This document shows positions 15,001 through 30,000 of a DNA stretch of 64,000 nucleotides, piece after piece; position 1 is the first letter of the stretch; each line of letters begins with the position of its first letter. The stretch comes from SP5GCR1 sp965199685. GTDB taxonomy: Bacteria; Pseudomonadota; Gammaproteobacteria; Poriferisulfidales; Oxydemutatoraceae. The notes beneath the pieces were generated by a model. The model saw only the letters and a list, made by a program, of their open reading frames with translations, was not told the origin of the DNA and did no database searches. Both the position numbers and the translations under genes were made by a program. The stretch lies in contig OZ241323.1 of the NCBI GenBank assembly GCA_965199685.1, positions 1,364,001-1,428,000 on the forward strand, read 5' to 3'.

Positions 15001-18000
15001 GCTCAGTCTCACCGGCAATATCCCGCCACACACCTGCCAACTGCAGCTGCCAGCGATAGCCAATGCTGTCCACATCACCGCCGTTGTCGATGTCCTCATC
15101 CAACTGCATTTCGGTAATAGTCGGGGCAATATAGGTGAAACCTATTTGCGTCGGTGTGCTAACCTCATTGATCATGCCGTTGTTGTGCTTCATTACCGGT
15201 AGCGAAAGTTCTCGCGTCGTCATTACGCCTTGCGAATCTCGCACTGCCAACGATATGTTCACCGTGGCTTGCGATTCATCTGCAGCGATGAACGCATCGT
15301 TTAAGCGCAGCGGAAGCCCAACACTACTGCCTATCACATTGCCACTGAGCATAGATTCGTCTAACAGCGATACCTGATCTGTATCTACCGTCCACTCGTA
15401 GCTCAAGTCGTCGCCACTGGTGTTTGAGATGCGGGTAGTCAAAAGAATGAAGTGTCCTTCCCTTACCGGAATGGAAGCATCTATCGGTATGAATTCCTCG
15501 TCTGTTGCGGCTATAAATAGAATCTCGGAAATCTCGGTTAAAGTGCCAAACTCAAAGCGATATTCAACTTGGAGGTTTTCCCTGCCCTCAATCTCGTACG
15601 GCTCGGACACCCGCATGTTGACTATCGGCGTAGCAGAGAAGTCTAAAGACGGTGTGTATTCTATCGTGCCTGCCGACATCGGACCGCCTGCTATAGAGAT
15701 GATGCCATCGGGGTTATTTGTAACTGCGGCAATGCCAATTTCAAGGGCATCTCGGTCCACATTGACTGAATAATCTCTAACCGCAATAGCATCGGGATCT
15801 TCCTTAATCACCGTGGCATCAAAGGTTGGCGCAATTTGCACTGGCCTCGTTGCACCGAGTTGGCTGACTTGTACACTTTGCAAGCCGAGGCGTTGACGGC
15901 GCAACAAGCTACCACAAACAGATAAAATTCCTGTAGCATCATCGGCATCACTGCACTCGCTTATTCTGGCGGTGTTAGGATCGTCCGCATATTTGAGGGC
16001 AGGATATTGTGTATCGGTACCAAAATCCCAGTTGTCCGAACTCCAGGTGTAATAAACCGTACCGGTCGTATTTCCTGGTGCGGTCGGCATTCGCAACTGA
16101 GTGCTTGTCCTAGAGGTGCCAGCGGCAGAAATCGTCTGTCCGCTCATCTCAATATCCCAATAACTTTCTAGCACCGTGATCGTGCTGGTACTACTACCGA
16201 CCAAGCCGCCGACCTCTGTCTGCCCACTAATATTGCCGATCGCGTAGCTGTTTGATATTTCACCCATAAATGTCGCATTACCGACCAAGCCGCCTACTTG
16301 TGCATCGCCGCTCACCGCACCAGTGGCATAGCTATTGCTAACGGCTGAGTCAAATCCAAGTTGCGAGTTAGAACCACCAATCAAACCAATCAAGCCACCC
16401 ACATTTCTATAGCCTTCTACATTGCCGGTTGCAAAACTATTATCAACGGTATCCGCGTCAAGACGCCCGATCAAACCACCAATGTTAACGCTTTGCGTCG
16501 CCGAAGGCACATTCACATCGCCGGCTGCATAACTGTTTGATATTCGATCCAGCGCATTACCGACCAAGCCGCCGACTAAATCGATACGAGCATCGCCAAC
16601 ATTGCTCACATCTCCTATCGCATAACTATTGATAATGTAGGTACCAAGCTGATTGCGACCCACCAAGCCACCGACCCCCAAGAAGTCGCTGGCATTGAAA
16701 TCGCTCGCGCTTCGAGTTTGTATATCAACCGCTGCATAGCTATCTGCAATAAACCCGCTTGCCATGTCGGCAACCAATCCGCCGACATTGCTCTCATCAC
16801 TCAGATCGGATAGCTGCGGTGCCCTAATGGAGCCGATTGCAAAGCTACGCTGAATCCGCGCAGAACTCTGGCCAACCAAACCGCCCACGACATTGTTTCC
16901 GGTTATCGTACAATTTGCCGAACTATCGCTGATAGTCGTCGCACTCCCCACTGACCCGATCATACAACCACCGGTGTCCTCAGTTACAACGACATTACCA
17001 CTTAGAATATGGGTGTTGCTAATCTCAGAACCGTCAAACTCACCAACCAGCGCACCAACCTCGCTCTCGCCCCGCACCATGACTTCTGCCAAGCTAATAT
17101 TCCGAATTTCGGCATCTCTTGTAGCATTAGCAAACAGACCTACACTATCACCAGCGATTATCACGTTTAGATTGGAAATCGTGAATTCGTTGCCTTCCAA
17201 TTCGGCATCAAAACCACGGATCGGAAGCCACCTCTGCAATCTTGTTATAACCACACTGTTCATCGTGCTATAACTATCGGGATCATCAAAATCCAAATTC
17301 CTAACCAGTTCATAACCGATACAATCTCCGTCCGGACAACCGCTAGTATTGCGTGTCCCGCCACTTTCGGCTACATAGCCACTACCGTCCGGCTGAAAAC
17401 GGATGGCATTCAGTTCCTCGATCGTAGAAATCTCTATCAATCCGTCTCCATCTTTATCGACGAAATCGGCAATCCTTGAAAACGGTAGTGCAGCAGCAGA
17501 GATTGTATTGGAATAAAGCTGGCGGTCGATATATGAGACTACCAATCTATGCTGAAGCTCCCGCTCGTCTGCAGGCACTTGATAACTGCGCTCAGTGGCA
17601 CCCTCTATATCAACGAATATTCCATCCACGCCTTGTCGCCATTGATAAGTAATATCAGTGAAAGGACCACCGTCGGGGTCGTCGATCCTGGTTAAATTCA
17701 ATACCGCATCGCCCAACCAATCCACCGTCAAGCGACCCTGACTGTTAGTCTTAGTGACATTCAATACGATACCTTCCAGCCTAAACAAATCGGGGTTGTC
17801 TCTCTCTCTGACTTCCAACCGCAGAACAACTTGTGCATTATCCACATCAATGGGTACCAGACTACCACTCACACCCAGCGTAATCTCTACGCCGGCAGTC
17901 GGCTCGGCCAACACTGTAGGACCGCTCACTTGCCGCCATAAATAGCGCAGCGGTGCATTATTCGGAGAGACACTGCGCGCCGCATTCAGATTTACACTGT

Positions 18001-21000
18001 CTCCTTCGTTTATGTTGATCGTGAACGGCTCCAATAACTCAGTTTGGATGTCTTCGTTGACGGTATAAAGAATTCTGGGTTGCGGCGGAGTATCCAGTTG
18101 CTCTGGTGCTGTTAACGGTGGCACATCGGTACGCGCCGGCTGACCGACCACCAAATCACCGCATTGGGGCAGCGAGGTGTTGGGGTTGAAATCGCAACCT
18201 GGGTTGTTTCTGGTCAGTCCGACATTGTATCTAATCAGCGCGAGTTGACTATTCGTGCCGAAGAACCAATCGTTGGTGTTCCAGTTCACATAGGTCGGAC
18301 AGTTATCGGCTCTATTAGTAGCAGAAGTATTACTAAGCCTATCAGTATTAACACTTTCACAGGTGGGGGGGCTCGACAACAACGTATTCGGCGCTGTCGG
18401 CTGTCTCAATCCATCGCGTGGTCTAGCTCCATCATCATGAACATCAAAGTCAGAGTAACGAATACGAATAGTACCAATGTCAAGATAAGTACACTCATAA
18501 TTTGTATAATCCCAGTAACTATCGTCTATCTCGCCACTATTGTCACCGGCAAAGCCATCAATACGAACCATAATAGTTCTGGAAATATTTACAGGTTCAC
18601 CGACAACAGCAAAATTGCTGTGTGTTATGGTTCTGTCGCTATCGGCAGGGCATACTGTAACATTCCGAGACATTGGATCTAATACCGACAGCGTATTTGT
18701 GGGGTCACTGTCTCTGAATGCTCTAGTCCCATTTCCCACATAGCTATTGATCACGCGTGCGGTATCACTAACACCGACCAAACCACCAGCATGTACGCTA
18801 TTGTTGATCCAGTTTCCACAGTTGGTGTCGGCATGCCTCAGTTCAACATTGGCATTAAATACATAACTATTTCTGATTTCGCTACTCAGCAGCTGCGTGT
18901 CTAGACTCTCAGATTCCTGATGCCCGACCAATCCACCGACAACGCATGGCCCCACAACATTTCCGTCTGCATAATAGCTGTTTAGAATCTTGCCTCCCTC
19001 GCTATTGCGACCGACCAATCCACCGGCAATCTTGATCGCGTTGGACACCAATCGTGCTTCTCCTCGTTCCAATGTATCCAAAAGTATATTGATTTTCGCA
19101 TAACTACTGAGAATGTTGCCTCGGTTGACACCGACCAAACCACCCATGATTCCTGAGTCCCCTCCGATGACTCTAGCATTATTGGTTCTCCCAGTTTGAC
19201 CAGTCACATAACTATTAGAGATGCTACCACCGCGCATCACGGTGCCAGCAATTCCACCGATGTTTTTCCTGTCTGCCTGTCTGAAGCCTCTGATCGCAAC
19301 ATCTACAAGACGCAGATTTTCAACCCTTGCGTTTGCGCCGATGACCGAAAATAAGCCGACATTGATTGCTGATGCGCTCCTGTTGATTTGCAGATTTGAG
19401 ATGGTGCGATTATTTCCGTCAAATATCGCTCTGAATACACCGCCTATAGGCTGCCAGCTCTGATCATTTTCATCACTGTAATCTCCTCCCTCTACCCTCA
19501 AATTGTTGTCCAGTTCCCCTGAGGCGTAGCTATCGGGGTCATTGAAATCAAGATTAAGGTCTTCAATGTCCTCTGCCAACTCGTAGCCGACGCAACCACC
19601 GATCGGGCAACCGGTATTGTTCAATGGACCATCCTCGCTGTCTCTGAAACCTCTACCTTCCAGCTGAAAGCGCATCCTATTGAGGTCTTCCAAAGTGCGG
19701 ATTTCTACCAGCCCGTCGCCATCTCTGTCTATGTCAATGATGGCATTATTATCATCTCTGTCTATGTTTAAGACAAAGTCGCCGTCGTCGTCGTTGGTTA
19801 CAGGGACTGCAACGGAATTCGCCGTTATCAACATCTCCTCATAACCTTGTCCGTCTTCAAAGGTGAAAATGGTGCGATATTCATAAACTCTAGATTCATC
19901 AATCGGAGCCTGATAATTATTGGGAAAGGGAGATGGCAGTGGAAAGTCGACCCAAGCCCCTCTTCTGTCAGCATTGATTTGACGTCTCTGAAATGTTTGA
20001 TTGATTTGGGTGATAGAATCACCATCCTCATCGCTTAATTGTATTATATCAAACCCTAATAGTGAGGGTGTAGTAGGATTAACTTCAATAAGGCGAATAT
20101 CTCCGACGAGCGGCGTATTGTTGACCTTGTTGATACGCGCCGATATCTCTCTGGTGATATATGTTTGACCTCCGACACTGATTTGCAACCTAAACTTGAC
20201 GGTGCTCTGGTCGTCCTCCCTAGGTACAAAATCTGTCTGCGGTCTTAGTTCGAGTGGTAGGATGTCTGTGTTGGCAGTGTTTATCGTCTTTCCTTCTATT
20301 TGCGTCCATTGAACCGTGAAATCGCTCCTATCACCCAACCCAAGATTATTCACATAGTCAGCACTTACTCGGAAGGTATTGTTTTCGTCTATGACAATGT
20401 CTTCCACATTGACTAGCGAAAATTCATCATAACGAACATTGAAATTATATTCCTCCACTCGGTTGCCACGTTTGGCAGTGAACCTAATCTGTCGGATATC
20501 ACGACTGCCTAAAACAAACGAGGTGCTATCGGCAGCATCTGGCAACGTACAGGGGGGGATGTCTTCGCCTTCGCTGAGCATGCTGGGGTGTTTGCTGAGG
20601 ATGTTGTTGCAGTAGATCTCAACCTCAATGCTAGCATCAGTGGGGGTGGTATTCAGCGTAATCGGAAGAGCCAGATTAGTGCCGTCCACGATCAGCAGTT
20701 TTTCCTCAAAAGCATAAGGATCAAAGTTTCCCTTGCCACTGTCACTCATCAAGTCCGTCAAGATCAGCGCATTCGTCGCAACAATATCGGCCACCACCGT
20801 ATCACCCCATGCGTCTGCCACCTCACCGTTGATATCCTTCAATATGGGATATTGACCTTGCGCGAAAACCCAGTCGTCTTCGCTCCAGTTTGCATAAATG
20901 CCAGGATCGTTCCTTGGTACTTGTAATTCATTGGTAGTGCGGCGGTTCCCATCACCAGTGTTTAAGCTAGGAGCAAATTTTGAGTCCCAATAGCTATTCG

Positions 21001-24000
21001 TGGTGCTTCCCCCTCGCACTGATAATCCGTCAAATGAACCAGATGTCGAACCATTGGTGAACTCACCGGCTACATAACTATTCTCGATTACATTACTTCC
21101 AAAACCACTTATGCCACCAATATTAACGCTATTAGATCCAGCGGTTAATCTAACCATCATATAACTGTTTTCAATTCTACTGTTACCGACTGTAAATCCT
21201 ACCAAACCACCTATGCTGTTTGTCCCCTCCACTCTACCAAACGCATAGCTGTTCAATAGCCGTGCAGGAATCGGCCCACTGCCGACCATGCTACCCATCA
21301 AACCGCCAGTGAATGATCCTTCGGTTGAAATATCAATGTGTGCCGAACTATGTTCAATGGTGCCTCTCGCATTCGTGCCGACCAAGCCACCGACACCATT
21401 CTCACCAGTAGTAGTACTCAGGCTCGCATTCTGGGCTACCGATATCTTGCCGTTGATCACATGGGTATTGGAAATTGTGCCTTCATTAAGACTTGCCACA
21501 GCACCTATTCGAGCTGCTCTTTGTGCTTCGATCGTAACATTCCTTAAATTCAGATTCCTAAGATCACCACGCGGACCTATGTTTTGGAATAAACCGGCAC
21601 TAATATCATCGCCGGCAATGCGCACAATGCGCAGATTACTGATGGTATGACCATTGCCCTCAAAGATGCCATCCAAGCACTCATTCTCCACACGCCTGCC
21701 CCCTTCGAAACGCCCGCAGTTGTTGTCTAATAATTTGGTATTGCCTATAGGCTGCCAAACGATATTACCATCGCCGTCCACGAAGTCAGGGTTCACTTCG
21801 CCGAACAGATAGCTGCCGGGATCTAGAAAATCCAAATCTCTGGTCAACTCGTAGCCTCGGCAACCGACGGTTGGGGTTGTAGGACAACCCCTAGAAGTCG
21901 TCACCAGCACAAACTCAGGCTCACCACCCTCAAGGAGTCTACCAGTGCGGAATCTGTTCTGATACGCCAAGCCGTTGGTGAAATTACGCACCGCATTCAA
22001 ATCTTCTAGAAACTCAATATCTATCAAACCGTCTTTGTCGGGATCCAAATCTCTATTGGCGAATTCTTCTAGCGTTTCGCCGAAATCAGTATTGAAATAA
22101 TTGAGATCCAGCACATATTCAACGACCGATTTAGGGTTCAGACCGCCAACCGGACCGGGAGTTTCCACTAAGATGACGATGTCGTTGTCTTCAATCCCGT
22201 CCAGCTCAAGCCTTACACCTGCGCCTCTAGCAACCGTGGTTCGCTGTCCGTTGTTGAGATTAGCATAGCTAACATCAACCGTCGCTCCAGCGTCGAATGC
22301 ATCCGGTATTATTAATAACTCTCTCGTTATCTGAAACTCTATGTCAATCGTATAACGCAACCTAAGCCCCGAAAATTGCGGATCCAACTTCGAAACTCCT
22401 ATAACATTTAGATCTCTCAAACCGTAACGCTGATATGTTTGAGAACGATTTACGACTACCCTAGAGTTTGAGATCTGGATAAAACCACAGACTGCCGTGT
22501 CGGTCACTATGTCTGCGTCCGGGTTCTCTTCGTCCCTTATTAGCTGAAGAGCTGAATAACGGGAGGTACAAGCCGCACCATCCGGACCTTCTGAATATTT
22601 GAGTATCGGATATTCGGGGATTGCATTGTCAAGACCGAAGAACCAAGTACTTGACCCCCCTCTCCTCTCTGCATCCTGATCCCCCGCATCACCCCTTCCC
22701 GAGATCCAATCGAAATAGATAGTTTCGCTACCAGGTTCTCCAGGATTTAGCGGTGATTGCAACCCAGAGGTAGTTTGGGGCACACCACCGGCACTTTGCA
22801 TCACGCCGCTGACTCTGGTATCCCAATAACTCGCAGTGGTGGTAGTGCCGGTGCCGCCGTCGCTATAACCAACCAAACCGCCAACATTGTTTGCACCCAG
22901 CACACGTCCGATGGAATAGCTATTTTCAATGCGAGCACGGTTCTCGCCGACCAAACCGCCGACCCTACTGCCGACCGTACGCGTTTCACCGATATCACCG
23001 GTTGCGTAGGTATCCCTCAATCTACCCAAATTCAAACCGACCAAACCACCGACCCTAGTGTCGCCCAAAACATTGCCTAAAGCATAACTAGCGAGAACCT
23101 GGGCACCGTTGTCGTTGCGTCCCACCAAACCGCCGACATCGTTTGCACCTGACACCCGATTGTCGGCATAGCTGTTGACTATATACCCGTTGGCACCGTC
23201 GTTGACACCGACCAAACCACCAATGCGGATGTTACCCGACACATCAGCGAGCGCATAGCTGTTGTAGACCCGACCGGCGTTATAACCGACCGCACCACCG
23301 ATATTGGTGTTTTCACTCAAATTATCCCCACCAACCACAACATCGGAAAAACCGAACTCAACCAAGCCATCGTTATAGCCGACGAGACCGCCCAAATAGG
23401 CTAAGCCGACCACACTGCCGTCCACCTTGTTGTCCCTTAAAGTGCCGGCGTTATAGCCTGCTATCCCGCCGACACCCTCTCTACCTGTTAACGACACATC
23501 GGATAAAACGAGGTTTCTAATATTTGCCTCAGTGCCTAAATGAGCGAATAGCCCGACATTGTCGGTATCCGATGCGTCAATGCTCAAATTGGTGATTTCA
23601 TAGCCGTCTACACGGTTACCCTCAAAAGTTGCCTCAAAACACGCACTTCGCAGGTCATCACAATTAAAGGCACCAAAACCACTCCTACCTATAGGCTCCC
23701 AAGTCCTGCCTAAAAGGTCGATGTCAGCAGCCAACTCGTAGCCAAAACAGCCGGTGGCATCAGGACAGCCGGCACTCACATTTCTATCGGTGGGCGACGC
23801 GCGATATCCGCTACCGTCCAACTGATAGCGCATCGCATTTAATTCTTCTACATTGCGTACTTCTATCAAGCCGTCGTCGTCCAAATCTACATCATTTCTT
23901 GTTAAATTGGATTGGATGACACTGATACGATATACCGAATTTGCCTCTCCACTACCCATCGGACGTAGCGTTATTTGAATTCCTCTGGCAGGCACCATGA

Positions 24001-27000
24001 TGAAGTTGGAAGTTCGACCGCTAAGCAGCTCTGATTGTATTATCCTGTTTTCGTTGTTGAGAATCCAAACATTGTTGGTGCGTCTATACAAAGTTGGTGT
24101 GACGCTAAATCGGCTGCGACCGGCTCTCAGCGTCAGCCGGTAATCGAATACCCTTGGGTTAAACCGCGGTTCTAGATATAAAACATCGTCCGAAAATGCC
24201 AAGCTCCTTATACCGTTAAATTGTCCGAACAATAGTGAACCACAGTCAGGTAGGTCGCTAGCAGAACCGCATGCCGGGTTAGCAGTATCGGAACCCTCTA
24301 TATATTCCAGTCTTGGGTATTCGTTGCTAGCGAAAAACCAACTGGCTATTGGCCAGTCAGCGTAGATTCCGGTATTTGTGCCAATTTGAAGCCCTGTAGT
24401 AGGCTGACCGCTACCAATAACAACGGGGGTGTCGTCCGGCATGGAACCAACAACGAAGTCGGAATCGAACTCAAAAGTACGGTTAACGACGGTGCTATCC
24501 CAATAGCTGTCTGTAGATCGAGCGACCCGTTCTTGTCGGTTTCTGGCACCCCTCACCAAGCCTCTGGCATGGGTATGCGTATTGGTGCCAACCGCATAGC
24601 TATTGTTAATTTCGGATGGATCGTTGCGCCCCACATCTTCAGCAAAACCAACCAGGCCACCGCCACCGCTGGTTCTATCATCATTTGTAGTTGTACCACT
24701 GATATTAACTACCGCATAGCTATTGTTAATAACAGCTCTCACTATAGAACCGACCAAACCACCAGCGCGCCGCCCACTGACTAAGCCGACCGCATAGCTG
24801 TTATCTATGAATGCATCAGGTAGCCCATCTGGGTTTTGTAATCTGCCGACCAAACCACCAGCAGCACCTCCGCCACCACCGTCCGGTGCCGACACCAAAA
24901 CATTTGCAAAGCTGTTGAGGATGCGACCACGATGGTATCCAACCAAACCACCGGCATTGGTGTTGGCAGCACGTACTGTACCAGAAACATTGCTATTGAT
25001 GATGTCGCTACCTTCTCCCCTGGCACGGACCAAATCTAAATCTTGACCGACCAACGCACCGACATTGCTACGGCCGGCAACTTCCACACCCAGTAGAGCA
25101 ATACCGCGAATTGTGGCTTCGCGAACGACACCAAACAAGCCAACATTGTCGGCACTACGCCGACTGATGAATAGATCAGAAATCGTACGACCGACATCGC
25201 GATCAGCGACAAACTTGGCGGTGAAAGGATCTGCCTGAGTGCCTATCGGTTCCCAGCCAGCACCAAGTGTCCATCTTGATTCATCAGGAAAGGCTAAATT
25301 TGTTACGAGTTCATAGCCGTCGCACATTCGCCGCCGAGTTTGCCCTTCGATTAAGGGACAGCCGCTGGTTATCTGGCTGAATGTCCCGTCATCACGATAG
25401 CCGCTACCGTCGAGTCCATAGCGTATCGCATTCAACTGCTCAATCGTTCTAACTTCCAATAAACCGTCGTTATCGGAATCGGCAATGCGGTTGTCTGCAC
25501 CGTCGCGAATTGCATAAGACAGGGTATCCACACTGATGGTATATTCAAAGCTATAGCGATATCCAGCACTCACGACCATCGTAATCGTCGTCGTGCCACC
25601 CATGTTTATCGGCACGGTTGCGGTATCCCCAGAAAAGCTCCCGCGCCCGACCTCACCAGTAGTGAGTTCACTGGTGATTTCGATATCCGCTTGCAGACCT
25701 TCGGTAGCAAAATACGGGTCGGTTACCATCACCTCAAGCCGCAGCGTGCTGGCATCGGAATATGCGGTCACACCGTAGGTGCTTCTATCTTTGTCAAAGC
25801 CAGGTCCCAAGTTCAAGCCGTCCAATGCAAAAAGGTCTATTTCTACATCGTCCGGATCAGTAGTGTCTCGCAACTTAATGTTATAAGTTAGCGTCGGGGA
25901 TGTGGCAGCGACGGCATCGGTGCGTACCTCAAGGCTGAAGTTGTCCAGTTGGTCTATTTCTACATGCTCGGTACGGGTGTTGTCGTCAACCACCGTACGA
26001 TCATCGCCAGTTATCAATGTGACGGTGTCGGTATGGTAATAGGCGGTCGGTATTAAATCAAAATCGGGAGAGCCGTCGCCATCAGAGTCGGGGGTGCCAG
26101 GGCGATCAAACTCTATATCATACGAATACACTTCAGGGCTGAATTCTTGCCCAGGATTGGATTGCTGCTCCAGCGACACACCAGTGGATAATCCCAGTCC
26201 GATCAAACCAAAGCGGTCTTGTCCCGGCACCAATTCACCGCAATACGGCGGTTCGGTGCGCTCTCTTCCTGAGCGATCCAAGCAAATCATCATGCGGTCG
26301 GCATCCGCTAAGTTACCGGAAACCGCAGCCAGCCTGGTGCAATCTTGCTCTGCTGTAGTCGGCTCTCTACACAGATTGGCATTGCCGTCTTGGTAGAGTG
26401 CCACCGGATATTGGTCGTCATTGCCGAACTGCCAGCGCGAGGCATCCCAGCGATAATAAGCGTCAGATGCCCTTGTTGTTTGATCACGACCCGATTGTAG
26501 TTGCGTCGTCGTTTGAGAGGTGCCTGCAGAACCGGAAAATTGACCGCTGGCTTGGGTATCCCAATAGCTATTGACGATCGTGCTTGTAGATTGCTCAGAG
26601 AGTACCAAACCACCTCTACCACCTGTGGCACCCCTGAGGTTCACAATTGAGTAACTATTCATAATCTCTGCGTTGTTGGTAGTAACCAAACCCGCTGCAG
26701 TATTATTAGAACCAATAACAACTCCAGTATTGCCTTGCGCATAGCTGTCGCTTATTATCGATCCATTGGTGTTGATGCTAACCAAACCCGTACCTTCAAA
26801 TGTAACTCCTGATAAGCCTTCGCCAGAAATGGCAATGTTTGCAAAACTTCCACGAACAAACCCGCCGGAATTGGTATGTACCAAACCTGTCAAGTTGTCA
26901 ACAGCATTGGCATTTTCTGGCACAGATAAAGACACTCCACTGTTGACGATGATGCCGCGGTTGTTGACAACCAAACCACTTACACTATTGGTAGGAAATC

Positions 27001-30000
27001 GATCAATATCAAAAATGGCATTTTCAACCTGACTATCAAAGATGATACCGTAATTGGTGACAGCCAAAGTGCTGATTGGAGGGTTAGGATTAACTAAGTC
27101 TTGGTAAAGGATGTAGGGGTTCACCAGTCGGATACCTTGTATCCGCGCATTTTCACCGACAGTGTCAAAAAATCCCGTATTAGCGGGCAAAGGTTGACCC
27201 CATCTCAGATTGGATATCGCATAGCCGTTGCCGTTGAACCGTGCGTTGAACGGTGCATCGCTACTGCCTATCGGCCTCCATTCAACTCCTGCCATGTTTA
27301 TATCGGCAGTGAGCTCAAAACCACGGCAGCCGCTACGACAATAAACTGCATCACCGTCGGCAGTCTCTCTATAAAAACTGCCGTCCAAGCTATGGCGCAT
27401 CGCAAGCAACTGGATGGGATCAGTTACATCTATCAGCCCGTCGTCGTCGAAATCTATCGCGGTGCTGTAAATCCGCACATCTAGGTTGAACACGACAAAG
27501 CGGTAGCGATACGAGGTGCGGTCTGCACTTTCATTGACGACCACATCCACGACCGTCTCACCGCGCGGGTTGAGCGTGATCCTCGGTATCTGAACACCGT
27601 TCGCGCTCTCAGAAATCATCTCACCGTCCCTAAACACCGCAATCGTGGAACTGCTAACAAAAGCCTCAGGGATAAACTCCAAAACCTTTTGGGTTGCCGG
27701 CACCGCAATCTCATAGTTAAATCTGGAGAAATCAAACGGCGGATTGATGCCCACATTTTCGGGCAATTCAAGGCTTCTGAGCAAGCTACCCTGATACGGA
27801 AGTACACCGCGACAAAAATCAGCAGACTGTGCATCGCATTGTGTATCTCTAGCGTATTTGACTGCCGGATATTGCTCGTCGGTGCCGAAATCCCAGTTGT
27901 CGGGGCTCCACTGGCGATAGATACCGCTCGCAGCAGTCGGCATCCGCAGTGCTTCGGTGCTTTGCACCTGACCGAGGCCGCGGGCAGTTCGCAATCCGGA
28001 AACATCACCGTCTATATAGGTGGCTGCAATATCACCTCTACCTATATCGCCGCCAGCCAAGCCTTGCGGCACCTCAGCGCGGGTTGCCGCAGCGGCAGCA
28101 AAACTACGGGCGATATCATAATTATCCAGGCGGGTTGCGCTAAAGCTCCCAGTTTGCCCTAAGGTGCTATCCACTATGGTCCTGCCAATCACATAGCTGT
28201 CGGAAATGGTTGGATGAAAGTCACCAACACCGAGCAAGCCGCCAGCCATGTAAGGTGGCAAGCTGTCGGCATTGTCGCGCGGCAAGCCGCCGGCAGTGTT
28301 GCGCGACAGCACGCGACCAATGAAATAACTATTGCGAATGGATATATCGGGCGACGATGTAGGCGATAGCGAATATTCGCTGACGAAGCCAGCAGCACTA
28401 TTGATGCCCTCTACGCGACCGACAACATAGGTGTTATTGATTTCACAGCGATTGCAATATCGGGCAATGCCCGCAACCATAGTGCCTTGCACATCCACAT
28501 TCAACAAACCCAGCCCAGTGATGGTGTTGACCTCGTTGATGATGCCGGCTCTGCGACTGGCACCGATCACCCCAAAAAGCCCGCCGTCGGCAATGGTTAT
28601 TCCATCGGGTCTGACCGTGCCGCCTCTGACTCTTAAGTTAGAAATCGCAAAGCCGTTGCCGTCAAAGGTGCCGGTGAAGAACCGCTCGGCAGTACCGATA
28701 GGCTCCCAACTGCCGTTGCCACACTTTGCTGCCAAAAAGCGCGCTTCAAGTGAGGGATCTTCGCAATCAATAACCGGGTTATCAATAGGCTCCCAAGTGC
28801 CGTTGCCAGTCCATATTGCCCTATTAGCAATATTCTCGTAATCGTCAAATGCGTCAAAATCCAGGTCTCTGGTCAACTCGTAGCCACGGCATACACCGTT
28901 CGGACAACCTGCCGCATTGGGGGCAGTTTGAGCATCGGCACGATAATTTCTGCCGTCGGCTTCAAAGCGCATCCTGTTGAGGTCTTCCAAAGAATCCACT
29001 TCAATCAAGCCATCGTGGTCGGCATCAACTGCGAGTGCGTTATCTATATGTTTTAGGTGGAGGATATAGCGTATCGGGTCGTTGTTAGCTCTGTTGACCG
29101 TTATCACGATGCGAATTGCCTCGTTTTTGTCCAGAGTAATCGAGGGTGCCACCGTGCCGCTAGAAGCATCCATGAGCAATGGTGTTTCGCTATTACCCAT
29201 ATAGATGCTAAAAGTGTCACTTCCATTTCTCAGTGCTGGTGCCAATTCGGCAGTGGGGGTGTCATTGACGACCGCACCAGTATAAATGCCGACTCTATTC
29301 TGCTCCTCTATATCAAAGCGCGGATAAAATGTGCCAGCGTTAAGACTCAACCCACGCAAACCTTGTCCGCTGGTATGATAGCGAGCTTCAGGGGATATCA
29401 CTTCACCACACCGTGGCGTAAATTGGGTATAGCAAAAGTCTTCAGGGAATAAGGTAGTCCGACAGTCTGGCGTATCGTCGGCTCGGCACGCATCTTCATC
29501 GGGACCCATAACATGTCTGGGTATCGGGTATTCCCTACGATTACCGAAATCCCAAGCATCTGCATCCCATTGCCGGTAGACACCGGTTGGGGAAGTTGCG
29601 TTGGTCTGCATTTGCAGAGCCTCAGTGGTGGTTGTGGAAGAAGCCTCAATTCCAACTTGGCTGACACCAGTGATGTCGAGGAAAGGATTTGCAGCGGCAT
29701 TGGAATAAGACGAGATCAGACTACTATTATTCCCATGACTGCCGACCAAACTGCCTTTTCCGAAAGCGACATCTTGCGGGTAGATCTCGGTCAGCGCGTA
29801 GCTATTGGTGATGGATGCGTCGCCTATGGTAACTGCAGCCAAACCACCGATGATAGAGAATGCATCGTCGAAGGCACCCTCGGAGATTCTACCGCTGGCA
29901 TAGCTATTCAAGATCGATCCGGAGCGATTATGCCCAACCAAACCACCGATAAACAATCCGTCGGATGATATCACGGTGTTTGCGTAACTATTGATGATTC